Of a stretch of 12,084 nt of DNA, positions 1-7,963 are shown piece by piece. The position numbers and the translations under genes were made by a program. Under the pieces are notes generated by a model. That model had not been told where the DNA came from and ran no database searches. It saw nothing but the letters and a program-made list of their open reading frames with translations. Source of the stretch: Quisquiliibacterium sp. (GTDB lineage: Bacteria > Pseudomonadota > Gammaproteobacteria > Burkholderiales > Burkholderiaceae_E); assembly GCA_030830765.1 (NCBI GenBank), contig JAURMJ010000192.1:1-12084 (forward strand), given 5' to 3'. Numbering within the stretch: position 1 is the first letter of the stretch; each line of letters starts with the position of its first letter.

Positions 1-1169
1 CGTGCATGCCAGCGTGAAGCCAGTGAATCCGGCATGCGCACCGCGTTGGCAATCTCGTTGGGCGTCATGCCGTGACTCATCAGCCGCAGCGTCTGGTCAT
101 GCAGGTAGCGATAGGTGTCACGCTGCTCGGTGATGAAGGCCCGCACGCGCTCCTGCCCCCAGGTCGGCCAGTGATGCTGCGCGATCACCACATCGGTGTC
201 ATTGATGAAAGTGTCGAGCGCCGCATCCAGATACTTGGACCAGGCCAGCGCATCGCGGGTCTTGGCCCCGCGCAACGGGCACAGGTTATGCATCGTGTGG
301 CAGCCGTTCTCGGCAAGGTCCAACACGCGCATCTGCGGCAAAAAGAAATTCATCTCAGCCGGCGCCTCAGTCTCGGGCGTCAGTTGGAACACAATCTCGA
401 CCCCGTCAACAACCAGCTTTTCGATGGGCTCGGTGATGATCCGGTTCGGTGCGATCAGACTGACCGTGCCACGTCCGGTGACCTTGCCCAGACCGCTGTC
501 CACATGACCGCGAACGCCCGGCGGCAGCGTGGGGCCAAACTGGAACAACGCGCGCCGCCGCATCGGCACACCCGCCAGAATGTTCTCGGAGATCACTTCG
601 CGAAGAAAGCCATCGGGCGCAATCACCATGACCTTGCCGCTGGCCGCATCCTCTGACGTGATCACCCCCTCGACACCACCATAGTGGTCGACATGGCTGT
701 GCGTGTAGATCACAGCCACCACCGGACGATCACCACACTGGTCCCGATACAGCTTCAGTGCCGCGGCCGCACTTTCGCAGACGGTCAGCGGATCAACAAG
801 GATCAGTCCGGAATCGCCCTCGATGATCGTCATGTTCGCCAGATCGAACCCGCGGACCTGATAGACCCGGTCAGTCACCTTGAACAGACCGTGAATCCGA
901 TTCAGGCGCGCCAGCCGCCACAGGCTCGCGTTGACTGAATCCGGTGATTCTTCGTCGTCGAGAAAATCAAAGCGCGACAAATCCCAGATCGGCTTGCCGT
1001 TCGCAGCAAGAATCCGCGCGTCTGGAATCGTCGCGACAAAACCGCGCTGTGCATCCTCAAAACAGGACTTGTCCGAGAAATCGAGCCCGCGCAGTGTCGC
1101 GGCATTGGCCTGACAGGTGTGCAGGCTTGCCGGCCGCATCGGCTGACCGAGGTCCTCTTCGCGTGCCAT
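1..1169 (-). CDS. SdsA-type (type III) alkyl sulfatase, MBL fold, C-terminus beyond the window
   Basis: This would be a zinc-dependent metallo-beta-lactamase-fold hydrolase that cleaves sulfate esters of alkyl chains to an alcohol and sulfate. I translated the minus strand from the ATG at 1169 to the left edge: 389 residues with no stop. The metal-binding motif THSHVDHYGG lies at residues 156-165 (H157, H159, D161, H162). Further likely ligands are E268 (in PETEAPAEM), E287 (AENGCHTMHNL) and H332 (QHHWPTWG). As I recall the Pseudomonas SdsA1 ligands, each of these sits at a constant offset of 12 residues, which strongly supports the family. SdsA enzymes are about 650 residues, so the rest of the dimerisation region and the SCP2-like C-terminal domain are missing here. 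No signal peptide is evident, unlike secreted SdsA1, so a cytoplasmic enzyme is likely. The start overlaps the stop of the upstream dehydrogenase (TGATG), suggesting translational coupling. Family confidence is high; the exact substrate, primary or secondary alkyl sulfate, is unknown. Confidence 0.88.
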   Translation of the reverse strand, partial: MAREEDLGQPMRPASLHTCQANAATLRGLDFSDKSCFEDAQRGFVATIPDARILAANGKPIWDLSRFDFLDDEESPDSVNASLWRLARLNRIHGLFKVTDRVYQVRGFDLANMTIIEGDSGLILVDPLTVCESAAAALKLYRDQCGDRPVVAVIYTHSHVDHYGGVEGVITSEDAASGKVMVIAPDGFLREVISENILAGVPMRRRALFQFGPTLPPGVRGHVDSGLGKVTGRGTVSLIAPNRIITEPIEKLVVDGVEIVFQLTPETEAPAEMNFFLPQMRVLDLAENGCHTMHNLCPLRGAKTRDALAWSKYLDAALDTFINDTDVVIAQHHWPTWGQERVRAFITEQRDTYRYLHDQTLRLMSHGMTPNEIANAVRMPDSLASRWHA

Positions 1170-2140
1170 CAGTGCTTGCCTGTCGCAGTCTTTTTCCGGG
1201 TTGATGCGGCAGCTGACCTGGCTGTCCCGCCCTGAGCTGACTGACTGGCTGACTTACTGGCTGACTTGCCCGCCGACTTGCGTGCCACGGCCTTTGCGCC
1301 GCCAGCCCCTTGCGCAGCAGGTTTGGCAGACTTTGAGGCCTTCTTTGTGCCGGACTTCATCGCTGGCGCCGCGGGAACCTGCAACGGAGGCGCCGACGTC
1401 CCCAGATACGAACGATTCCAGGTCGGACTGATCAGCACTTCATTGATGCAGACATGCGGCGGCGCAGTCACCACATGGGCGACCAACGCGGCCAGATCCT
1501 CAGGCTGCAGCATCCGCGCCCGTTCCTCGGCTGACACTGGCTTCGGACGCTTGTCCAGGATGGGCGTCGCCACTTCGGCCGGGCAGAGTACTGTCGAACG
1601 GATGCCGTTGACGAATTCCTCCATGTTCAGGCTGTGGCTCATCGCAATGACCGCATGCTTGGCAGCCGCGTAGGACGCGCCAGTCAGGCGACTGATAAAG
1701 CGCCCGCCCCAGGAAGAGGTATGGATCAGCAGCCCCTGACGCTGCCGACGCATGATGGGTAGGGCAGCCAGCGCACAATAGAAGGCACTGGAGAGGTTGG
1801 CGCCGATCACCGAGTCAACCCCCTCGGGTTTAAGCTGGGACCAGCTGCGTTCCAGCACATTCAGACCGGCATTGTTGACGACCATATCAAGGCGGCCGTA
1901 ACGCTTCTCGATCGCCTGCACAATGCGCTCAGCCGTCGCAGCACGCGACAGATCACCGGTCCGGACCCAGGCATGGCCGCCCTCGGACTTGATCTGTCCT
2001 GCCACGGCATCCAGCGGCTCCTTGCGGCGACCGCTCAAAATGACTGTCGCCCCCATCTGTGCAAGCCGCTTTGCGATTGCCTCTCCGATGCCGGATCCGG
2101 CTCCGGTCACCCAGGCAACATTGCCATCCAGCTGTCCCAT
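1169..2140 (-). CDS. Short-chain dehydrogenase/reductase (SDR) with basic low-complexity C-terminal tail
   Basis: A classical NAD(P)-dependent SDR oxidoreductase of 323 residues. The ATG at 2140 is chosen because AGGGGGA lies just upstream and because the Rossmann fold begins at once (GNVAWVTGAGSGIG). Visible motifs are the cofactor loop TGAGSGIG (12-19), NNAG (89-92), N115, the catalytic serine in HTSSWGG (S142 or S143) and Y157-x3-K161. The GRR at 37-39 after the second beta strand favours NADP(H), which is inference. The catalytic domain ends near residue 255, typical for the family. It is followed by about 65 residues made almost entirely of Lys, Ala, Ser, Gly, Thr and Arg, including a KSAS-KSAS-QSAQ repeat, resembling the tails of histone-H1-like bacterial proteins. 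The stop overlaps the start of the alkyl sulfatase, so the two form one transcription unit. A role in oxidising the alcohol released by the sulfatase is plausible but unproven. Confidence 0.88.
   Translation of the reverse strand: MGQLDGNVAWVTGAGSGIGEAIAKRLAQMGATVILSGRRKEPLDAVAGQIKSEGGHAWVRTGDLSRAATAERIVQAIEKRYGRLDMVVNNAGLNVLERSWSQLKPEGVDSVIGANLSSAFYCALAALPIMRRQRQGLLIHTSSWGGRFISRLTGASYAAAKHAVIAMSHSLNMEEFVNGIRSTVLCPAEVATPILDKRPKPVSAEERARMLQPEDLAALVAHVVTAPPHVCINEVLISPTWNRSYLGTSAPPLQVPAAPAMKSGTKKASKSAKPAAQGAGGAKAVARKSAGKSASKSASQSAQGGTARSAAASTRKKTATGKH
1234..1269. repeat. Three tandem 12-bp units inside the SDR tail
   Basis: Two nearly identical units, TGGCTGACTTAC (1246-1257) and TGGCTGACTTGC (1258-1269), are preceded by a more diverged unit (1234-1245, three mismatches to the next). 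On the minus strand they encode the four-residue repeat KSAS-KSAS-QSAQ. The in-frame 12-bp period would allow tail length to change without breaking the frame. Confidence 0.75.
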
Positions 2141-2183
2141 GATTCCCCCTGCGCTTTGTTCTGATAAAAGCGTCAGCCTACAC

Positions 2184-2240
2184 GGGGATCGGCGCGACCA
2201 GTCTGCAAGGCACGCTGGCTGTTTCATCCAGGGGATCGGC
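2184..2240. repeat. Direct repeat GGGGATCGGC, two copies, upstream of the SDR gene
   Basis: The 10-mer GGGGATCGGC occurs at 2184-2193 and 2231-2240, start to start 47 bases. Allowing one mismatch, both copies extend for four more bases through CGA. They sit between the end of psd and the start of the SDR gene, about 45 and 90 bases upstream of the SDR start. They could be binding half-sites for a regulator of the SDR-sulfatase unit, or chance in GC-rich DNA. Confidence 0.35.
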
Positions 2241-2261
2241 CCGATGGCCGGATGGGTGTCT

Positions 2262-3191
2262 TCAGTCCGATCCAGCAACCGATCCGGACGCGGCGTCAGG
2301 TTCAGTGTTTCCGGACGAGGTGTCCAACGTCTCGACCGACGTCGCACCCGGCAAACCGCCCATCGCCTCGCCGACCCGGATCGACCCGACCGGCGCCCAC
2401 TGCGGATTGAACGCGATCGCATCGGCTCCGAACAGCATCACAACCGTCGACCCCAGCATAAAGCGCCCCATCTCGGCCCCCCGCGCCAGACGGACTTCGC
2501 CCGGCTCATAGCGCCACTCACGCGGTTCGTCACTGCGCGGCGGCGTAACCACTCCGTGCCAGACGGTGGCGATACTGCCGACAATCGTTGCGCCGACCAA
2601 CACCATCGCGAAGGGCCCTTGCGCCGATTCAAACTGACAGATCACCCGTTCGTTCCGCGCAAACAATCCCGGCACGCCCTGGGCGGTTGCCGGATTCACC
2701 GAAAACAGATCGCCAGGCACGTGAATCATGCGCACAAGGGTCGCGTCACAGGGCATGTGAATCCGGTGATAGTCGCGCGGGCTCAAGTACAAGGTCGCGA
2801 AATGGCCGTTCTCGAATTGCGTGGCAAGCGCCGGGTCGCCGCCGAGCAAAGCCAGGCTCGAATAGTTGTGGCCCTTTGCCTGAAAAACCTGATCGCCCTC
2901 AATTCGACCGAACTGGCTGATTGCGCCATCAACCGGACACAGCCAGGCCGCATCGGCCAGCGGACGAACCCCTTCACGCAATGCGCGCGTGAAAAACTCA
3001 TTAAAGGTCGCAAAGCTCTCAAGCCGCGAGGCCGCAGCCTCCGACATGTTCACATCGTAGCGCCGCACAAATCGGCGGATGATCGCCTGTGTCACCCAGC
3101 CTGCACGGGCAGACGCAACGACTCCCCCGAACACGGTCAATGCGCGCTTGGGCGTCAGGTATTGCAGTCGGACGGAAAAATCTGAAGCCAT
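2262..3191 (-). CDS. psd: Phosphatidylserine decarboxylase proenzyme
   Basis: This membrane-associated enzyme converts phosphatidylserine to phosphatidylethanolamine, the last step of PE synthesis. The protein is 309 residues, close to the Escherichia coli length. It carries the self-cleavage motif LGST at 246-249: cleavage between G247 and S248 would give a beta chain (1-247) and an alpha chain whose N-terminal serine becomes the pyruvoyl group. D88 in CPVDGA and H145 in YHRIHMP (with H142) match the catalytic Asp and His of the E. coli enzyme at an offset of two. FATFNEFFTRAL (60-71) is also a family hallmark. The start matches the usual N-terminus (SVRLQYLTPKRALT), but no Shine-Dalgarno sequence is visible; the preceding bases are A-rich (CATAAAAA). 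The last 20 or so residues are Ser/Gly/Thr/Asp-rich and probably disordered. The gene lies 121 bases upstream of the SDR gene on the same strand and diverges from the acyl-CoA synthetase. Its role is housekeeping. Confidence 0.96.
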   Translation of the reverse strand: MASDFSVRLQYLTPKRALTVFGGVVASARAGWVTQAIIRRFVRRYDVNMSEAAASRLESFATFNEFFTRALREGVRPLADAAWLCPVDGAISQFGRIEGDQVFQAKGHNYSSLALLGGDPALATQFENGHFATLYLSPRDYHRIHMPCDATLVRMIHVPGDLFSVNPATAQGVPGLFARNERVICQFESAQGPFAMVLVGATIVGSIATVWHGVVTPPRSDEPREWRYEPGEVRLARGAEMGRFMLGSTVVMLFGADAIAFNPQWAPVGSIRVGEAMGGLPGATSVETLDTSSGNTEPDAASGSVAGSD

Positions 3192-3381
3192 TTTTTATGG
3201 ATGAAGCTATGCTGCCGAAAGACAAGAAGCGGCCCTTGCGGGGGCGCAGCGCTGCCCGAATTGTCGCTCGATTCGTCGGTCGATGCGAACCGGGCGAGGC
3301 CCCCGGCAGATCCGGAGCGCCGCGGACCAACAAATAACAACCAGCGACCAGCGACCCGCGCTGTTTAAACGGAGAAGTTGA
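3192..3381. promoter_or_regulatory. Divergent intergenic region between psd and the acyl-CoA synthetase gene
   Basis: This 190-base region must drive psd leftward and the synthetase rightward, but I find no convincing -35/-10 pair in either direction. It contains a 7-bp tandem repeat, ACCAGCG-ACCAGCG-ACC (3340-3356), the palindrome GTTTAAAC (3363-3370), and the ribosome binding site GGAG (3371-3374) of the synthetase. A 46-codon plus-strand reading frame (3197-3337) lies inside but has no ribosome binding site. Confidence 0.4.
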
Positions 3382-4932
3382 ATGTATCCAGGCAAACATG
3401 CTGTTGAGCACCCGGACCGGCCTGCCTTCATCATGGCGTCCACCGCAGAAACCGTCACATATGCGCAGTTCGAAGAACGCGCAAACCGACTGGCTCATTA
3501 CCTGCGTGCCCAGGGGCTTGCACGACTTGATCACTACTCAATCTTCATGGAAAACAATGCGCGTTACCTGGAGTGCTGTGCAGCCGGGGAACGTGCGGGC
3601 CTGTACTACACCTGCGTCAATTCGTTTCTGACCGCCGATGAGCTGGCCTACATTCTCCAGAACAGTGAATCGAAACTGCTGATCACCTCCCGGTCACGCC
3701 TGGAGGTAGCGCGAGCCGCCTTGGCCCAGTGCCCGAACGTAACTAGGTGCCTGATTGTCGATGGCGGTGCAGACGCCGCCCCGTATCAGGACTATGCGCA
3801 GGCCATGCAGGCATTCCCGGCAACCCCAATTGCCGATGAACGCCTCGGGACGCCGATGCTCTACTCGTCGGGCACCACCGGCCGACCCAAAGGCATCTTG
3901 CGCCCGCTGCCGGACGATCCCCCGTCCACAATGCTGCCGCTGTTCGATTTTCTGACCAAGCTCTGGCAATACCGCGCGGACATGATTTATCTGTCCCCCG
4001 CCCCCTTGTATCACTCAGCTCCACAGGCCGCAGTTTCACTGACCCTGCGCGCCGGCGGCACCGTGATCGTGATGGAGCATTTCGACCCGGAGCAGTACCT
4101 GTCGCTGATCGAAAAATACCGGGTTTCACACACGCAGCTGGTGCCAACCATGTTCAGCCGCATGCTCAAGCTGCACGAGCAGGTTCGCAATCGTCACGAC
4201 CTGTCATCGCTGGAGATTGCGATCCACGCAGCCGCGCCCTGCCCGGCTCAGGTCAAGGAACAGATGATCGCCTGGTGGGGTCCGATCATTCACGAGTACT
4301 ACGGCGCCACCGAGGGTCTGGGCTTCACGGCCTGCAACACGCAGGAATGGCTTGCGCACCGCGGCAGTGTCGGCCGCGTGCTGTTCGGCGACCTGCACAT
4401 TCTCGACGAAAACATGCAGCCCCTGCCCAAAGGCACACCGGGCGAGATCTGGTTCAAGACAGCCAGTCCCTTCGAATACTTCAACGATCCGCAGCGGACG
4501 CAGGAAGCCCGCTCGGCAGACGGCTCAATGAGCACGGTCGGCGACGTCGGCTATGTTGACGACGACGGTTTCCTCTACCTGACCGACCGCTCAACCTTCA
4601 TGATCATTTCGGGTGGCGTGAACATCTATCCCCAGGAATGCGAAAATCTGCTGATTACCCACCCGAAGGTGGCCGACGCGGCCGTCTTCGGTGTCCCCAA
4701 TGAGGATATGGGCGAAGAGGTCAAGGCCGTGATCCAGCCGATGCCGGGAGTTGCCGCAGGCCCCGAACTGGAGCAGGAACTGATCGCGTTCTGTCAACAG
4801 CATCTGGCCAGACTCAAATGCCCGCGCAGCATTGACTTCAGCGATCAGCTTCCGCGCCTGCCGACCGGCAAACTTTATAAAAAACCATTGCGCGAAAAGT
4901 ACTGGGCGGGTCACAAGAGCCGCATTCTCTAA
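3382..4932 (+). CDS. AMP-forming acyl-CoA synthetase (FadD-like, ANL superfamily)
   Basis: This enzyme activates a carboxylic acid to its acyl-CoA thioester through an acyl-adenylate, using ATP and CoA. The 516 residues show the ANL motifs in order: P-loop-like YSSGTTGRPKG (161-171), YYGATEG (306-312), GDVG (387-390), the hinge-region TDR (401-403), SGGVNIYPQECE (410-421), and LPTGKLYK (493-500), where K497 is the expected adenylation lysine. There is no signal peptide, so it is cytosolic. GGAG lies 7 bases before the ATG. The sequence resembles a subfamily commonly annotated simply as acyl-CoA synthetase, in fatty-acid, sterol-side-chain or aromatic-acid catabolism; the substrate cannot be read from sequence. 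It diverges from psd and is followed on the same strand by the TRAP genes after 136 bases that contain a separate promoter. It may therefore belong to the same catabolic block without being strictly cotranscribed. Confidence 0.93.
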   Translation: MYPGKHAVEHPDRPAFIMASTAETVTYAQFEERANRLAHYLRAQGLARLDHYSIFMENNARYLECCAAGERAGLYYTCVNSFLTADELAYILQNSESKLLITSRSRLEVARAALAQCPNVTRCLIVDGGADAAPYQDYAQAMQAFPATPIADERLGTPMLYSSGTTGRPKGILRPLPDDPPSTMLPLFDFLTKLWQYRADMIYLSPAPLYHSAPQAAVSLTLRAGGTVIVMEHFDPEQYLSLIEKYRVSHTQLVPTMFSRMLKLHEQVRNRHDLSSLEIAIHAAAPCPAQVKEQMIAWWGPIIHEYYGATEGLGFTACNTQEWLAHRGSVGRVLFGDLHILDENMQPLPKGTPGEIWFKTASPFEYFNDPQRTQEARSADGSMSTVGDVGYVDDDGFLYLTDRSTFMIISGGVNIYPQECENLLITHPKVADAAVFGVPNEDMGEEVKAVIQPMPGVAAGPELEQELIAFCQQHLARLKCPRSIDFSDQLPRLPTGKLYKKPLREKYWAGHKSRIL

Positions 4933-4972
4933 GAGGGCTTGGCCTGAGCAACCTTCAAGATTGCTGGGGCTT

Positions 4973-5002
4973 GGTTGACACTTGTCAGCCGCAATCGTTA
5001 AT
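4973..5002 (+). promoter_or_regulatory. Likely sigma-70 promoter of the TRAP operon, with a dyad over the -35 box
   Basis: A perfect TTGACA (4975-4980) is followed after 16 bases by GTTAAT (4997-5002), which matches the -10 consensus at four of six positions. Transcription would start near 5009, giving a leader of about 60 bases. The -35 box lies in an imperfect palindrome, GGTTGACACTTGTCAGCC (4973-4990): TGACA/TGTCA around a 2-base centre, flanked by GG/CC with one mismatched position. This could be a regulator's operator. Confidence 0.6.
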
Positions 5003-5016
5003 CTGGCGAACTTTTC

Positions 5017-5036
5017 GGCTGGTGAAACCTCCAGCC
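5017..5036 (+). promoter_or_regulatory. Inverted repeat / RNA hairpin in the dctP leader
   Basis: GGCTGG (5017-5022) and CCAGCC (5031-5036) pair perfectly around an 8-base loop. The hairpin begins just after the predicted transcription start and 32 bases before the dctP start codon, leaving the ribosome binding site GAGGAGA (5057-5063) free. It may stabilise the transcript or be an operator. No U-tract follows, so it is not a classical terminator. Confidence 0.45.
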
Positions 5037-5041
5037 TTTGA

Positions 5042-5776
<735 letters not shown>

Positions 5777-6058
5777 ATGGTCGTGACCAACGCCAAGTGG
5801 TGGGACAAACTGCCCGCCGACATCCGCAAAGGTCTCTCTGAAGCAATGGATGAGGCGACTGCCTACGGCAACGGTGTGGCCAGCGACCTGAACAACAAGG
5901 CGCGCAAGAATGTCGAAGCCTCGGGCAAGACCAAGATCGTGACCTTGAGCAAGGATGACATCGCGGCCTGGAAGAAGGCCATGGCGCCTGTGTGGGACAA
6001 GTTCGCGCCGGGCATCGGCAAGGACCTGATCGACGCGGCCCAGAAAGCCGGCATGTAA
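5777..6058 (+). CDS. dctP: DctP C-terminal fragment (93 aa), same frame, directly after the TAA
   Basis: The ATG follows the internal stop immediately (TAA-ATG) and continues the dctP frame to GGC-ATG-TAA. It begins MVVTNAKWWDKLP and contains the C-terminal amphipathic helices of DctP (around AAWKKAMAPVWDKF). No Shine-Dalgarno sequence precedes it and it has no signal peptide, so an independent product would stay in the cytoplasm and is unlikely to function. It is best read as the second half of dctP. Confidence 0.45.
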   Translation: MVVTNAKWWDKLPADIRKGLSEAMDEATAYGNGVASDLNNKARKNVEASGKTKIVTLSKDDIAAWKKAMAPVWDKFAPGIGKDLIDAAQKAGM

Positions 6059-6087
6059 TCGGCAAGACTCCGTAGAAGGCATTCCGA

Positions 6088-6633
6088 ATGCGTTGGGTTC
6101 ACAGGCTCGAGGAAGGGTTGATCGCCCTTCTGATGGCGCTCATGACGATCATCACGTTCGCGCAGGTTGTTGCGCGTTACGTGTTCGCCTACAGCTTCGG
6201 CTGGGCGCTTGAGATGGCGACTTTCCTCTTCGCCTGGCTCATCTTTCTCGGAATGGCCTACGGAGTCCGCGTCGGCTCTCACATCGGAGTCGACGCACTG
6301 GTCAAGGTCCTCGGACCGAAAACCGCCAAGGCCTGCGGTGCAGTGGCGGCGCTCCTGTGCATTGTCTATTCGGTGATTCTGTTCATCGGAGGCTGGGAGT
6401 ACGTCGACAAGATGTACACGCTTGGTATCGAGGCGCAGGATGTACCAATCCCGCAATGGGTTCCGCGCGCTGTCATGCCGCTCGGCTTTGGTCTGCTGGT
6501 CATCCGCTTCGCGGAGCAGTTCTGGCGCATTGTTTCAGGTCGGGATGCAGGGCTCAAACTAGCCGACGAGGCGGCGGACGCTCTGCGCGCCGTCGGTACC
6601 CCCCGGGCTGCTAACGAGGATGAGCGCAAATGA
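6088..6633 (+). CDS. dctQ: TRAP transporter small permease DctQ
   Basis: The small integral membrane subunit that pairs with DctM to import solute using an ion gradient. It is 181 residues with four predicted membrane segments, at about 10-30, 39-59, 83-102 and 123-142. Family features are the amphipathic start followed by ITFAQVVARYVF (22-33), the W-A-LE motif of the second segment (FGWALEMATFLFAWLIFLG) and RVGSHIGVD (61-69). The C-terminal 35 or so residues are charged and cytoplasmic. AGAAGG (6074-6079) precedes the ATG by 8 bases. The gene begins 29 bases after the end of dctP and its stop overlaps the dctM start (ATGA), so the three genes form an operon. DctP homologues set the specificity, so this subunit does not reveal the substrate. 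Confidence 0.93.
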   Translation: MRWVHRLEEGLIALLMALMTIITFAQVVARYVFAYSFGWALEMATFLFAWLIFLGMAYGVRVGSHIGVDALVKVLGPKTAKACGAVAALLCIVYSVILFIGGWEYVDKMYTLGIEAQDVPIPQWVPRAVMPLGFGLLVIRFAEQFWRIVSGRDAGLKLADEAADALRAVGTPRAANEDERK

Positions 6634-7907
6634 ACTCCGTCATCCTCTTCGTGCTGCTGTTTGCATTCATGTTGCTTGGAATGCCGATCGCGATCGCACT
6701 TGGCCTGTCTTCACTGCTGACCATCCTGCTCTTCGGACAGGACTCAATCGCGTCGCTGTCGCTGAAACTGTTCGAAACGTCCGAACATTTCACGCTGCTT
6801 GCGATTCCATTCTTCATTCTCTCCGGCGCCTTCATGACGACCGGTGGGGTTGCCAAGCGCATGATCCGCTTCGCCAACGCCTGCATCGGTCACCTGCGCG
6901 GCGGTCTGGCCATGGCCTCGGTGATGGCCTGCATGCTGTTTGCCGCAGTTTCAGGCTCATCTCCAGCCACGGTGGTCGCAGTCGGTTCGATCGTGATCGC
7001 CGGCATGGTTCGCAACGGCTATACAAAAGAATTCGCAGCCGGCGTCATTTGTAATGCCGGCACGCTCGGCATCCTGATCCCGCCATCAATTGTCATGGTC
7101 GTCTATGCGGCAGCCACCGAGACTTCGGTCGGCAAGCTGTTCATGGCCGGTGTGATTCCGGGCATCATCCTGGGTCTGATGCTGATGGTCGCGATCTACT
7201 TCCGCGCCCGACATCTGAACATTCCGCGCCAGCCGCGCGCATCCATGCAGGAAGTCCTGGCCGCAGGTCGTGACTCGATCTGGGGGCTGTTGCTGCTCTT
7301 CATCATTCTCGGCGGAATCTACGGGGGAATCTTCACCCCGACGGAGGCCGCCTCGGTGGCCGCAGTCTATGCGTTCGTCGTTGCGGTGTTTATCTATCGC
7401 GACATCGGGTTGCGCAAGGTGCCCGAGGTGCTGATTGAGGCAGGCCGCGTGACGGTGATGCTGATGTTCATTGTCGCGAACGCCCTGCTGTTCGCTCATG
7501 TGCTCACCACCGAGCGCATCCCACAGATGATCACCGAACAGATCGTCGCGATGGGAATGGAGCCGTGGCAGTTCCTGATTGTTGTCAACATCCTGCTGCT
7601 GATCGCCGGCAACTTCATGGAACCGACCGGCATCATCCTGATCCTTGCGCCGATCCTGTTCCCGATTGCGACCGAACTGGGCATCGACCCGATCCATCTC
7701 GGCATCATCATGACCGTGAATCTGGAAATCGGCATGGTCACACCGCCCGTGGGCCTGAATCTGTTCGTCACATCCGGAATCACCGGAATGTCGATCTTCC
7801 AGGTCGTGCGGGCAGCACTGCCTTGGCTGTCGGTGCTGCTGGTCTTCCTGGTCATCGTCACTTATGTGCCGCAGCTGTCGCTCTGGTTACCAGGTCTGCT
7901 GTTCTGA
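6630..7907 (+). CDS. dctM: TRAP transporter large permease DctM
   Basis: The large membrane subunit that forms the transport path of the TRAP system, working by an elevator mechanism with DctQ. It is 425 residues, the usual length for an unfused DctM, and hydrophobic along its length. Signatures are LLGMPIAIALGLSSLL (15-30), SGSSPATV (108-115) and GTLGILIPPS (144-153) in the first repeat, and FTPTEAASV (235-243), NFMEPTGIILI (338-348) and NLEIGMVTPPVG (364-375) in the second; the paired PPS and PPVG segments are the expected substrate/sodium-site hairpins. The start overlaps the dctQ stop by four bases, with GAGGA at 6616-6620. It appears intact, which makes the damaged dctP stand out. The amidohydrolase gene follows after 101 bases. 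Confidence 0.95.
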   Translation: MNSVILFVLLFAFMLLGMPIAIALGLSSLLTILLFGQDSIASLSLKLFETSEHFTLLAIPFFILSGAFMTTGGVAKRMIRFANACIGHLRGGLAMASVMACMLFAAVSGSSPATVVAVGSIVIAGMVRNGYTKEFAAGVICNAGTLGILIPPSIVMVVYAAATETSVGKLFMAGVIPGIILGLMLMVAIYFRARHLNIPRQPRASMQEVLAAGRDSIWGLLLLFIILGGIYGGIFTPTEAASVAAVYAFVVAVFIYRDIGLRKVPEVLIEAGRVTVMLMFIVANALLFAHVLTTERIPQMITEQIVAMGMEPWQFLIVVNILLLIAGNFMEPTGIILILAPILFPIATELGIDPIHLGIIMTVNLEIGMVTPPVGLNLFVTSGITGMSIFQVVRAALPWLSVLLVFLVIVTYVPQLSLWLPGLLF

Positions 7908-7925
7908 CCGCTCACCGGATCAAAC

Positions 7926-7963
7926 CGCCTGGTAGAAATCGAATCGTAACGATATCGCCTGGT
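7926..7963. repeat. Direct repeat CGCCTGGT, two copies, between dctM and the amidohydrolase gene
   Basis: CGCCTGGT occurs at 7926-7933 and 7956-7963, 30 bases apart, close to three helical turns. The palindrome CGATATCG (7950-7957) overlaps the second copy. The pair lies directly before the inverted repeat at 7964-7992 and may be part of the same regulatory site. Confidence 0.3.

Noticed and set aside
2240..2262. Short CGGCC/GGCCG hairpin just after the psd stop as a terminator
   Set aside because: Only a 5-bp stem with no T-run in the direction of psd; such short complements are common in this DNA.
1169..2422. A longer start for the SDR gene (417 residues)
   Set aside because: The extra 94 residues are Arg-rich, overlap psd in another frame and match no SDR feature; the ATG at 2140 has AGGGGGA upstream and starts the Rossmann fold directly.
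1923..3185. A 420-residue plus-strand open frame
   Set aside because: It runs antisense through psd and the SDR gene, has shadow-like composition rich in Arg, His, Gln and Pro, and no recognisable domain.
7086..7697. A 203-residue minus-strand open frame opposite dctM
   Set aside because: Composition (Asp, His, Gln, Arg) is that of a complement of hydrophobic membrane codons; dctM is unambiguous on the other strand.
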